This document shows, in pieces, positions 14,527 to 22,306 of a stretch of DNA of 53,797 nt (positions are counted from its first letter, which is position 1; the number at the start of each line of letters is the position of its first letter). The DNA comes from an uncultured Prevotella sp. GTDB taxonomy: Bacteria; Bacteroidota; Bacteroidia; Bacteroidales; Bacteroidaceae. The stretch covers positions 1-53,797 of the forward strand of contig ONAK01000008.1 of NCBI GenBank assembly GCA_900315765.1, written 5' to 3'. Made by a program: the position numbers and the translations under genes. The notes under the pieces were generated by a model. The model was not told where the DNA came from. It did no database searches and saw only the letters and a list, made by a program, of their open reading frames with translations.

Positions 14527-16632
14527 ATGGAAATTAAAAACTTTACCATCACAAAACGAGACGGTTCTAAAGACCTTTTCTCGCTTGACAAGATTATGAA
14601 TGCCATCGTGAAGGCATTTGAAAGCGTTCAAGAACCTGCTGACCTAGCCATCGTATCTAAGATCCTTAATCATCTTGACATGCACGACAACATCACTGTA
14701 GAGGATATCCAGAACCAGGTAGAGGAAGCTCTTATGCGCGAAGGATATTATAAAGTGGCAAAGTCGTTCATCCTGTATCGACAGTTGCACTCTGAGGATC
14801 GTGAGACTTTGGAAAAAATGGTGTTCCTTTCAGAGTATTGTGAATCTGTAAATGCTGCTACTGGATCTAAGTATGATGCTAATGCAAACGTGGAGCATAA
14901 GAATATTGCGACACTGATTGGTGAACTGCCAAAGTCGAACTTTATCCGTTTGAACCGTCGTCTTCTTACTGACCGTATTAAGAAGATGTATGGCAAGCAG
15001 TTGGCCGATGAATATATTGACAAACTTACTCACCATTTTATATATAAGAACGACGAGACTTCGTTGGCAAACTATTGTGCATCTATCACCATGTATCCTT
15101 GGTTGATTGGAGGTACTTTGGCAATCGGAGGTAACTCAACTGCACCTACAAACATGAAATCGTTTGCCGGTGGTTTTGTGAATATGGTGTTCATGGTCAG
15201 CTCTATGCTGAGTGGTGCATGTGCTACTCCTGAGTTCCTGATGTATATGAATTATTTCATGGGTAAGGAGTACGGACTGGATTATTACAAGCGCGCTAAC
15301 GATCAGGCAGACTTGAGTCTGAAACAGCGCACAATCGATAAGATTATTACCGATTATTTTGAGCAGATTGTATATACCCTGAATCAGCCTACAGGTGCTC
15401 GTAACTATCAGGCTGTGTTCTGGAATATTGCTTACTATGATAAGTACTATTTCGAGAGTATCTTCGGCGAGTTCTATTTCCCTGATGGCTCAAAGCCAGA
15501 TTGGGAAGGTCTTTCTTGGCTGCAGAAACGCTTTATGAAGTGGTTTAATCTTGAGCGCACCAAGACGCTGTTGACATTCCCTGTAGAGACAATGGCTCTG
15601 CTGGTAGATGAGAACGGAGAGTGTAAGGATAAGGAGTGGGGCGAGTTCACTGCCGAGATGTATTCTGAAGGCCATTCGTTCTTTACCTATATGAGTGATA
15701 ATGCAGATTCTCTGTCAAGCTGCTGTCGTCTACGCAACGAGATTACTGATAACGGATTCAGCTACACGCTTGGTGCCGGTGGCGTAAGTACTGGTTCAAA
15801 GAGTGTACTCACTATCAACTTGAACCGTTGTATTCAGTATGCAGTAAATCACAATCTGGATTATTTGGAGTATCTGAGCGAAGTTATCGATCTCTGCCAT
15901 AAGGTTCAGCTGGCTTATAACGAGAATCTTAAGGATCTTCAGCAGGCTGGTATGCTGCCTCTGTTTGATGCTGGGTATATCAATATCGGTCGACAGTATC
16001 TTACAATTGGTATTAACGGACTTGTTGAAGCTGCAGAATTCATGGGCATCAAGATTACTCCTAATGATGAGTATCTGCACTTTGTACAGGGTATTCTTGG
16101 ACTTATCGAGAAGTACAACCGTCAGTATCGTACAAAGGATGTGATGTTTAACTGTGAGATGATTCCTGCAGAGAATGTTGGTGTAAAGCATGCCAAGTGG
16201 GACCGTGAGGATGGCTACTTTGTTCCACGCGACTGCTATAACAGCTATTTCTATGTGGTTGAGGATGATTCTCTTACCATCATTGATAAATTCAAATTGC
16301 ATGGAGCTCCATATATTGAGCACCTTACAGGAGGCTCGGCTCTGCATATGAACCTCGACGAGCATCTTTCAAAGGAGCAGTATATGCACCTGCTTAAGGT
16401 TGCTGCTAAAGAGGGATGTAACTACTTTACATTCAATATTCCTAATACTGTATGTAACGAGTGTGGTCATATAGACAAGCGCTATCTCAAGGAGTGCCCG
16501 CATTGCCATTCTAAGAATGTAGACTATATGACTCGTATTATCGGCTATCTGAAGCGTGTAAGCAACTTCTCACAGGCCCGTCAGGAGGAGGCATCTCGCC
16601 GCTATTACGCTGGACAGAATAAATTATGCTGA
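14527..16632 (+). CDS. nrdD: Anaerobic ribonucleoside-triphosphate reductase
   Basis: Class III glycyl-radical reductase that makes deoxynucleotides under anoxia. The 701-residue protein begins with an ATP-cone allosteric domain (about residues 3-90). The catalytic barrel follows. Near the C-terminus is a four-cysteine zinc site (CNECGH then CPHCHSKN) and then the radical loop RIIGYLKR, with the radical glycine at position 673. Each of these is diagnostic. It overlaps nrdG by 7 bases, so enzyme and activase are made together. The 5' leader carries a repeated dyad described separately. Confidence 0.96.
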   Translation: MEIKNFTITKRDGSKDLFSLDKIMNAIVKAFESVQEPADLAIVSKILNHLDMHDNITVEDIQNQVEEALMREGYYKVAKSFILYRQLHSEDRETLEKMVFLSEYCESVNAATGSKYDANANVEHKNIATLIGELPKSNFIRLNRRLLTDRIKKMYGKQLADEYIDKLTHHFIYKNDETSLANYCASITMYPWLIGGTLAIGGNSTAPTNMKSFAGGFVNMVFMVSSMLSGACATPEFLMYMNYFMGKEYGLDYYKRANDQADLSLKQRTIDKIITDYFEQIVYTLNQPTGARNYQAVFWNIAYYDKYYFESIFGEFYFPDGSKPDWEGLSWLQKRFMKWFNLERTKTLLTFPVETMALLVDENGECKDKEWGEFTAEMYSEGHSFFTYMSDNADSLSSCCRLRNEITDNGFSYTLGAGGVSTGSKSVLTINLNRCIQYAVNHNLDYLEYLSEVIDLCHKVQLAYNENLKDLQQAGMLPLFDAGYINIGRQYLTIGINGLVEAAEFMGIKITPNDEYLHFVQGILGLIEKYNRQYRTKDVMFNCEMIPAENVGVKHAKWDREDGYFVPRDCYNSYFYVVEDDSLTIIDKFKLHGAPYIEHLTGGSALHMNLDEHLSKEQYMHLLKVAAKEGCNYFTFNIPNTVCNECGHIDKRYLKECPHCHSKNVDYMTRIIGYLKRVSNFSQARQEEASRRYYAGQNKLC

Positions 16633-17093
16633 AATACGTAAACACAGGAATAGTATTTCAAGAGATACCCGACGAAGTGACACTGGCAATTAATATTAGT
16701 AATTGCCCGTGTCACTGTCCTGGGTGTCATAGCTATTATCTTTGGGATGATATCGGTATTTCTTTGGACACTTCGGCTATAGATGCTTTTGTTGAGAAAT
16801 ACGGTACCGACATCACATGCATCTCATTCATGGGGGGCGATGCCGATCCGAAAGCTGTCAATCAATTGGCTTTGTATATCCACGAAGTGCATCCCGAGTT
16901 TAAAGTTGCGTGGTATAGTGGAAGGACGGTTATATCATCGTCCATCAACAAAAACGACTTTGATTATATCAAGATAGGTCCGTTTATCAAGCATCTCGGG
17001 CCTCTGAAGAACCCCAAAACAAATCAAAGGCTCTACCGACAGAAAGCCGATGGAACCTTTGAAGATATTACCTCGCGATTCTGGCGTAAATAG
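16626..17093 (+). CDS. nrdG: Anaerobic ribonucleotide reductase activating protein
   Basis: Radical-SAM activase that installs the glycyl radical on NrdD. The 155-residue protein has the CxxxCxxC iron-sulfur motif as Cys27, Cys31 and Cys34 within ISNCPCHCPGCHS, and a later FMGGDADP segment typical of NrdG. Its start overlaps the nrdD stop by 7 bases. It ends directly against the asparaginase gene on the other strand, with no intergenic space. Confidence 0.96.
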   Translation: MLKYVNTGIVFQEIPDEVTLAINISNCPCHCPGCHSYYLWDDIGISLDTSAIDAFVEKYGTDITCISFMGGDADPKAVNQLALYIHEVHPEFKVAWYSGRTVISSSINKNDFDYIKIGPFIKHLGPLKNPKTNQRLYRQKADGTFEDITSRFWRK

Positions 17094-18131
17094 TTAATAA
17101 GTTATTTCGCCGCGGATATTCATCTGCATGTATTTCCGTATGGTATCCGGATCATCGGGGAAGTGTGATTGTAGGAACATCAGTTTGGTTACTGCTGCCT
17201 CTACTGTAGAATCACGTCCGCTTATGACACCCGCCTCTTGAAGATGGTATCCACAGTCATAGCGACTCATCTCGACGGCACCCTGCATACACTGGCTGAT
17301 GTTGACAATGACTTTTCCGTTGCGCGTTCCTTCTCTAAGTGCATTCAACAGCCATGGGCGCTGCGGGGCATTTCCGCTTCCGAATGTTCTCATTACGATA
17401 GCCTTGAGATTTGGCGTATGAATGATGTGGCGGATAAGGTCTTCGCGGATGCCTGGGAAGAGTGAGAAGATAATGACATTGTTGTCCAGACGGAAATGAG
17501 GAACCATCGGTTTTTCCCAATCTGGCTTTAGAATACGGTCGTGATAATAGGTGATGTTTACGCCTGCCTCAACCAGATGTGGGTAGTTGAATGATTCGAA
17601 GGCGTTAAACTCTTCTGCACTCTGTTTGGTAGTGCGGTTACCACGAAGCAAGTGTCCGCCAAAATAGATACCGACTTCTGGAACCAGAGCATGCCCCTCG
17701 CTGTCTTTTGCTGCTGCTATCTCAACAGCGGTAATCAGGTTCTCCTTGCCATCGGTTCTCAACTGTCCGATTGGTAGTTGTGAACCGGTAAAGATAACAG
17801 GCTTAGTAAGGTTTTCAAGCATGTACGATAGGGCAGAAGCGGTATAGGCCATCGTGTCGGTTCCATGCAACACAACAAAGCCGTCGTATTGGTCGTAATG
17901 ATCGGCGATGCAGTGCGACAAATCTGTCCACATGCTTGGAGACATATCACTTGAATCGATAGGAGGATTAAACTGATATGTCTCTATTGTAATATCAAAC
18001 TGTTTCAGTTCGGGCACATTATGTAGCAGGTGTTCGAAATCAAATGGTTCCAGTGCTCCAGTACGTGGATTTCTGTTCATTCCTATTGTGCCTCCAGTGT
18101 AGATAAGAAGTACTTTACTGCGATACGTCAT
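17094..18131 (-). CDS. ansA: Type I L-asparaginase
   Basis: Hydrolyses asparagine to aspartate and ammonia. The 345-residue protein shows the two threonine active-site motifs of the family: YTGGTIGM (Thr15) and VVLHGTDTMAYTAS (Thr91-Asp92). It also has FTGSQLPI and RTDGKENL blocks. There is no signal peptide, so it is the cytoplasmic type I enzyme. It has its own promoter at 18154-18161, divergent from uxaC. Confidence 0.94.
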   Translation of the reverse strand: MTYRSKVLLIYTGGTIGMNRNPRTGALEPFDFEHLLHNVPELKQFDITIETYQFNPPIDSSDMSPSMWTDLSHCIADHYDQYDGFVVLHGTDTMAYTASALSYMLENLTKPVIFTGSQLPIGQLRTDGKENLITAVEIAAAKDSEGHALVPEVGIYFGGHLLRGNRTTKQSAEEFNAFESFNYPHLVEAGVNITYYHDRILKPDWEKPMVPHFRLDNNVIIFSLFPGIREDLIRHIIHTPNLKAIVMRTFGSGNAPQRPWLLNALREGTRNGKVIVNISQCMQGAVEMSRYDCGYHLQEAGVISGRDSTVEAAVTKLMFLQSHFPDDPDTIRKYMQMNIRGEITY

Positions 18132-18153
18132 CGTTTTCGTTTTATTTTTTTTG

Positions 18154-18161
18154 CAAAGATA
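18154..18161 (-). promoter_or_regulatory. -7 promoter element for ansA
   Basis: The minus strand reads TATCTTTG, 22 bases before the ansA ATG. It is only 23 bases from the divergent uxaC -7 box, so the two promoters overlap physically. Confidence 0.72.
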
Positions 18162-18184
18162 GTGTTTTTATCCGAGATTTTCTG

Positions 18185-18192
18185 TATCTTTG
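18185..18192 (+). promoter_or_regulatory. -7 promoter element for uxaC-rluA unit
   Basis: TATCTTTG, 37 bases before the uxaC ATG at 18230. It argues for that start rather than the in-frame ATG at 18203, which would be only 10 bases downstream of the box. Confidence 0.72.
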
Positions 18193-18229
18193 CAAAAAAT
18201 TTATGCAGAACCTATTTACAAATAAAATT

Positions 18230-19636
18230 ATGAAGCAGTTCAATGACGATAATTTCGTTCTGGAGACCCAAGTGGCACAGGACCTTTATCACAATCATGC
18301 GGCTAAGATGCCTATTATTGACTATCATTGTCATCTTAATCCAGAGATGGTGGCTAACGACCACAAGTTTAAAAGCATTACAGAACTTTGGTTGGGTGGC
18401 GATCACTATAAGTGGCGTGCCATGCGTACAAATGGCATTGAAGAGAAATACATAACTGGTAAGGATACCAGCGATTGGGAAAAGTTTGAAAAGTGGGCAG
18501 AAACCGTTCCATATACATTCCGTAATCCACTTTATCACTGGACTCACTTAGAACTTAAGACTGCTTTTGGTATCACTAAGCTGCTTTCGCCAAAAACAGC
18601 TCGTGAAATATTTGATGAGTGTAATGAGAAATTGCAGCAGCCCGAGTTCTCTGCTCGTGGTTTGATGAAGCACTACAATGTTGAGTGTGTTTGTACTACT
18701 GATGATCCAATCGACGATCTTCATAACCATAAAGAATATGCAAAGCACAAGGCTGAGAACGATCCTGTGATGCTCCCTGCTTGGCGTCCAGACAGAGCCA
18801 TGAATATCGATAAGGCTGATTTCTCAAAATATGTTGAGCAACTGGGTGAGGTTAGTGGTATTTCTATAACCACGTTCGCCGATATGGTAGATGCTCTCAA
18901 GAAACGTCATGATTTCTTTGCAGAGAATGGTTGTAAGCTCTCTGATCATGGTCTTGAGGAGTTCTATGATGAAGAATATACCGACTCTCAGATTGAGACC
19001 ATCTTTGAGAAGGCCATGCGTGGACTTCAGCTTTCAAAACTTGAGGTTCGACAGTTTAAGAACTGTTTCCTTACTGTAATGGCAGAGATGGATGCTGATT
19101 CAAATTGGACTCAGCAGTATCACTATGGTACTATTCGCGACAATAATACGAAGATGTTTAATGCAGTAGGTGCTGATACTGGTTTTGATTCAATAGGTGA
19201 ATTCAATACCGCCAAAGCTATGTCGGCATTTCTTGATAAGTTAGACATGAAGGATAAGCTTACACGTACCATATTATATCCATTGAACCCATGTGCCAAC
19301 GAGATGATCGCTACGATGCTTGGTAATTTCCAAGGTGGAGAGCCTGGTAAGATTCAGTTTGGTTCTGGTTGGTGGTTTAATGATCAGATGGATGGCATGA
19401 CCCGTCAGATGAATGCTCTTTCGGTACTTGGGCTGCTTAGTCGTTTTGTCGGAATGCTTACCGATAGCCGCTCGTTCTTGAGTTATCCTCGTCATGAGTA
19501 TTTCCGTAGAATACTTTGTAACCTCCTTGGAAACGATGTTGAGAAAGGCCTGTTGCCATGCGATATGGAGATCCTGGGACGTATGGTTGAGGATATTAGT
19601 TATAACAATGCCCGCCGATACTTCAAGTTCTATTAA
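18230..19636 (+). CDS. uxaC: Glucuronate isomerase
   Basis: Isomerises D-glucuronate to D-fructuronate and D-galacturonate to D-tagaturonate at the start of hexuronate catabolism. The 468-residue protein matches the usual length of about 470. It has the amidohydrolase-like metal motif IDYHCHLNPEM near the N-terminus, the WLGGDHYKWRAMR block, and SGWWFNDQMDGM plus DSRSFLSYPRHEYFRR near the C-terminus. No other hexuronate genes are in the window, so it stands apart from its pathway. It is followed after 3 bases by a pseudouridine synthase gene, an unexpected operon partner. Confidence 0.96.
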   Translation: MKQFNDDNFVLETQVAQDLYHNHAAKMPIIDYHCHLNPEMVANDHKFKSITELWLGGDHYKWRAMRTNGIEEKYITGKDTSDWEKFEKWAETVPYTFRNPLYHWTHLELKTAFGITKLLSPKTAREIFDECNEKLQQPEFSARGLMKHYNVECVCTTDDPIDDLHNHKEYAKHKAENDPVMLPAWRPDRAMNIDKADFSKYVEQLGEVSGISITTFADMVDALKKRHDFFAENGCKLSDHGLEEFYDEEYTDSQIETIFEKAMRGLQLSKLEVRQFKNCFLTVMAEMDADSNWTQQYHYGTIRDNNTKMFNAVGADTGFDSIGEFNTAKAMSAFLDKLDMKDKLTRTILYPLNPCANEMIATMLGNFQGGEPGKIQFGSGWWFNDQMDGMTRQMNALSVLGLLSRFVGMLTDSRSFLSYPRHEYFRRILCNLLGNDVEKGLLPCDMEILGRMVEDISYNNARRYFKFY

Positions 19637-19639
19637 TCA

Positions 19640-20536
19640 ATGAGATACAACGCAGGTTATAATCGTGAGGGTGACTATGAGCACCTGGTGGTTAATGAAT
19701 CCAAGCCGCTACTCGAGTGGCTATTAGAGAATGTTCAGCAAAGTCGCAACAAGATAAAAGCGACTCTGCAGGGTAGGGGTATTAAGGTAAACGGAAAGAC
19801 GGTTAGCCAGTTCGACTTTCAGTTGGAGCCAGGAATGAAGGTGGCTGTAAGCAAGACTAAACGCAACCAACAGTCGTTCAAGAGCCGTTACGTTAAAATT
19901 GTATATGAAGACAAGTGGCTGATTGTTATTGAGAAAGCTGTAGGTATTCTCTCGATGGCTGCTGGTCACTCTTCGCTTAATGTGAAATCGGTACTTGATG
20001 ATTATTTCAAGAAGTCTCGTCAGAAGTGTACTGCTCATGTCGTTCATCGTTTGGATCGCGATACCAGTGGACTGATGGTATATGCCAAGGATATGGAAAC
20101 AGAGCAGATACTTGAGCACAATTGGCATGATATTGTTTACGACCGCCGTTATGTGGCCGTATGTTCTGGCGAGATGGAGAATGATGAGGGAACTATAGCC
20201 AACTGGTTAAAGGATAATAAGGCATACGTTACTTACTCGTCGCCTACTGATAATGGTGGCAAATATGCTGTTACCCATTATCATGTTCTTGATCGCACTA
20301 CAGAGCATTCGCTGGTAGAGTTTAAACTTGAGACTGGTCGTAAAAATCAGATTCGTGTGCATTCTTCGGATATGGGACATCCTGTTTGTGGTGATCCTAA
20401 ATACGGCAATGGTGATGATCCTATCCATCGTTTGTGTCTGCATGCGTGGCTGCTCTGTTTCCATCATCCTGTAACAGGTGAACCCATGGAGTTTGAAACA
20501 CCAGTTCCAACAGCATTCAAAAAACTGTTCAAGTAA
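19640..20536 (+). CDS. RluA-family pseudouridine synthase
   Basis: Modifies uridines in rRNA or tRNA. The 298-residue protein has an N-terminal S4 RNA-binding domain (about residues 20-80, including GRGIKVNGKTV). The RluA catalytic domain follows, with the motif HRLDRDTSGLMVYAK carrying the catalytic Asp, and RKNQIRVH further on. Which of RluA, RluC or RluD it corresponds to cannot be decided. It sits 3 bases after uxaC and 3 bases before a small membrane-protein gene. Confidence 0.92.
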   Translation: MRYNAGYNREGDYEHLVVNESKPLLEWLLENVQQSRNKIKATLQGRGIKVNGKTVSQFDFQLEPGMKVAVSKTKRNQQSFKSRYVKIVYEDKWLIVIEKAVGILSMAAGHSSLNVKSVLDDYFKKSRQKCTAHVVHRLDRDTSGLMVYAKDMETEQILEHNWHDIVYDRRYVAVCSGEMENDEGTIANWLKDNKAYVTYSSPTDNGGKYAVTHYHVLDRTTEHSLVEFKLETGRKNQIRVHSSDMGHPVCGDPKYGNGDDPIHRLCLHAWLLCFHHPVTGEPMEFETPVPTAFKKLFK

Positions 20537-20539
20537 AAC

Positions 20540-20692
20540 ATGGAGAACGTAGGATATTACATATTTGTACTCGTAGCTATCATAGTAGCTTTCTTGGTGA
20601 TAAAGAAAGTTGCTTCTTGTCTCATCAAGTCAGCTATTCTGATTGCTATGGTAATAGCTCTTGCTGCTATTTACTATCTGTATTTGCGATAG
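20540..20692 (+). CDS. Small two-segment membrane protein, 50 residues
   Basis: A short frame beginning with ATG 3 bases after the RluA-type gene. It encodes MENVGYYIFVLVAIIVAFLV, then a short basic turn (IKKVASCLIK), a second hydrophobic stretch and a C-terminal Arg. Two hydrophobic segments of about 17-19 residues separated by lysines suggest a helical hairpin in the inner membrane. It overlaps the end of the convergent HD-domain gene by 26 bases. Nothing in the sequence indicates function. The tight spacing to rluA and the clean membrane pattern make it more likely than not to be real. Confidence 0.6.
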   Translation: MENVGYYIFVLVAIIVAFLVIKKVASCLIKSAILIAMVIALAAIYYLYLR

Positions 20693-21323
20693 CAACCTCT
20701 TCAGGGAAGATACGATTGAAAGCCTCACGGAGTTTCTGAGGCTGTTCTATAAGATTCTGCAGTTCGCTTAGCCTCTTGGCATTAGGCGAATTGGGAATCC
20801 ATAGCTTGATGTATCCGTCTTTGGAATACTTGTTGTGCATGTGTTCCTTGAAACGAAGCCAATGATCCTCTTCGGTCTTTTCGGGATAGTTGGCAAGTCC
20901 GAACTGGATGCATCTACGTATGATTCTTTCCGGGTCAATATCTCTGTCTGCCTCGGCAACAATCTTTCCGTAGATGGTTCGTGGACTGCGACTGGCTGAT
21001 GCACGATGATCTTCTACAGCCTCCTTCATGATTTTAATCTGTTCTGGCGAGAACCATTTTTTCAGTCTGGCATCGGTTGCCAGAATTTTTCCGCCACGAA
21101 TGTGATGATCTGCACGATGACCGCACATACCTAAATCATGATAAGCTGCAATGGTGTAAACCATATTTATATCAGCACCTGTAGGCCTGATCAATTCAAG
21201 TGAGTTACGTATAACCCTTGTAACGTGCTCAAGATTATGGGCACGGTCAAATTCTGCATACTTAGGGAGTATTTGAGTCTCAATAAACTCTACTAAATCC
21301 AGGCTCGGGGTAATGCTTGTCAT
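20667..21323 (-). CDS. HD-domain phosphohydrolase
   Basis: A 218-residue metal-dependent phosphohydrolase of the HD superfamily. Ligands are visible in order: His in AHNLEHVTRV, the His-Asp pair in AAYHDLGM, and further His and Asp residues (RADHHIRGG, VAEADRDID). Substrate is not evident; many HD proteins act on nucleotides or nucleotide second messengers. The start ATG 21323 (MTSITPSLD) is preferred to the longer frame reaching 21419, which would run through its own promoter at 21345-21352. Confidence 0.85.
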   Translation of the reverse strand: MTSITPSLDLVEFIETQILPKYAEFDRAHNLEHVTRVIRNSLELIRPTGADINMVYTIAAYHDLGMCGHRADHHIRGGKILATDARLKKWFSPEQIKIMKEAVEDHRASASRSPRTIYGKIVAEADRDIDPERIIRRCIQFGLANYPEKTEEDHWLRFKEHMHNKYSKDGYIKLWIPNSPNAKRLSELQNLIEQPQKLREAFNRIFPEEVAIANTDSK

Positions 21324-21344
21324 AAATATTTCCTTTTTTCTTTG

Positions 21345-21352
21345 CAAATTTA
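21345..21352 (-). promoter_or_regulatory. -7 promoter element for the HD hydrolase
   Basis: The minus strand reads TAAATTTG, 21 bases before the ATG at 21323. Only 12 bases separate it from the menA -7 box on the other strand. Confidence 0.65.
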
Positions 21353-21364
21353 CAAAAAAGATGT

Positions 21365-21372
21365 TACTTTTG
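21365..21372 (+). promoter_or_regulatory. -7 promoter element for menA
   Basis: TACTTTTG, 19 bases before the menA ATG. A TTTG at 21341-21344 lies 20 bases upstream, the spacing expected of the phylum's -33 element, and abuts the divergent promoter's -7 box. Confidence 0.65.
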
Positions 21373-21391
21373 CAAGAAATTTTTGAAAATA

Positions 21392-22306
21392 ATGGCAGAA
21401 GAGAATAAAATTGAGACAAATTCGGCTAAAGCCTGGTTGCTTGCTGCGCGCCCTAAAACGCTATCGGGAGCTGCTGTGCCGGTAATGATTGGGGTGGCTT
21501 TGGCATATGTTGACGCTGTAGAATATGGTGCGGATTCCTTTAGTTGGATAGCTGCTTTGCTCTGTCTGTTATTTGCATTCGCCATGCAGATAGATGCTAA
21601 TTTTATTAATGACTTCTTTGATTTTGTCAACGGTACTGACGATGCTGAGACTCGATTAGGTCCACGAAGAGCTTGTGCTCAGGGGTGGGTAAAGCTTGAT
21701 TCAATGAAAAAAGCCATAGCCATCACCACATGTGCGGCTTGTGTTATTGGTTTGCCGCTTGTGTATTATGGTGGATTGGAGATGGTGTTGATAGGCATGA
21801 TATGCGTGACTTTTGCTTTCCTCTATACGACATACTTCTCATATCAGGGGCTAGGCGATTTGCTTGTACTTGTTTTCTTTGGTATCGTGCCTGTATGTTG
21901 TACCTATTATGTACAGTTGCATACCTTTACCTGGCAGGTGTTTTTGGCTTCGCTTGCATGTGGATTGGTGATAGATGCTTTGTTGATAGTCAACAATTTC
22001 CGTGATAGAGACAACGACCGTGAGGCAGGTAAAAATACTATTATTGTGTATCTTGGTGCTGAGGCTGGCTTGCAATTGTATATTGGTGTAGGCATCGGAG
22101 CCATTATATTAGGTGGTACTTTCCTTATGAATGGCCATATTCTGGCATTTGTTTTTCCTTTTATATATCTGGCGCTTCACCTTGTTACATATCTAAAAAT
22201 CAAGCGTATATACCAAGGAAAAGCGCTGAATCTCTGTTTAGGAGAAACAGCGCGTAATATCTTTATCTATGGTGTTTGCGTTAGTGTGGGGCTCTTGTTG
22301 CTTTAG
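21392..22306 (+). CDS. menA: 1,4-dihydroxy-2-naphthoate polyprenyltransferase
   Basis: Prenylates dihydroxynaphthoate to demethylmenaquinone in the inner membrane. The 304-residue UbiA-family protein has AARPKTLSGAAVPV at the start, the first aspartate-rich motif NDFFDFVNGTD and the second NNFRDRDNDREAGKNT, with about eight hydrophobic segments. The start is ATG 21392 (MAEENKIE); an upstream TTG would add three residues. It ends tail to tail with the porin gene, overlapping by 4 bases. Confidence 0.93.
   Translation: MAEENKIETNSAKAWLLAARPKTLSGAAVPVMIGVALAYVDAVEYGADSFSWIAALLCLLFAFAMQIDANFINDFFDFVNGTDDAETRLGPRRACAQGWVKLDSMKKAIAITTCAACVIGLPLVYYGGLEMVLIGMICVTFAFLYTTYFSYQGLGDLLVLVFFGIVPVCCTYYVQLHTFTWQVFLASLACGLVIDALLIVNNFRDRDNDREAGKNTIIVYLGAEAGLQLYIGVGIGAIILGGTFLMNGHILAFVFPFIYLALHLVTYLKIKRIYQGKALNLCLGETARNIFIYGVCVSVGLLLL

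Noticed and set aside
15796-16365. 189-codon minus-strand frame inside nrdD
   Set aside because: Antisense shadow of a strongly conserved catalytic region.
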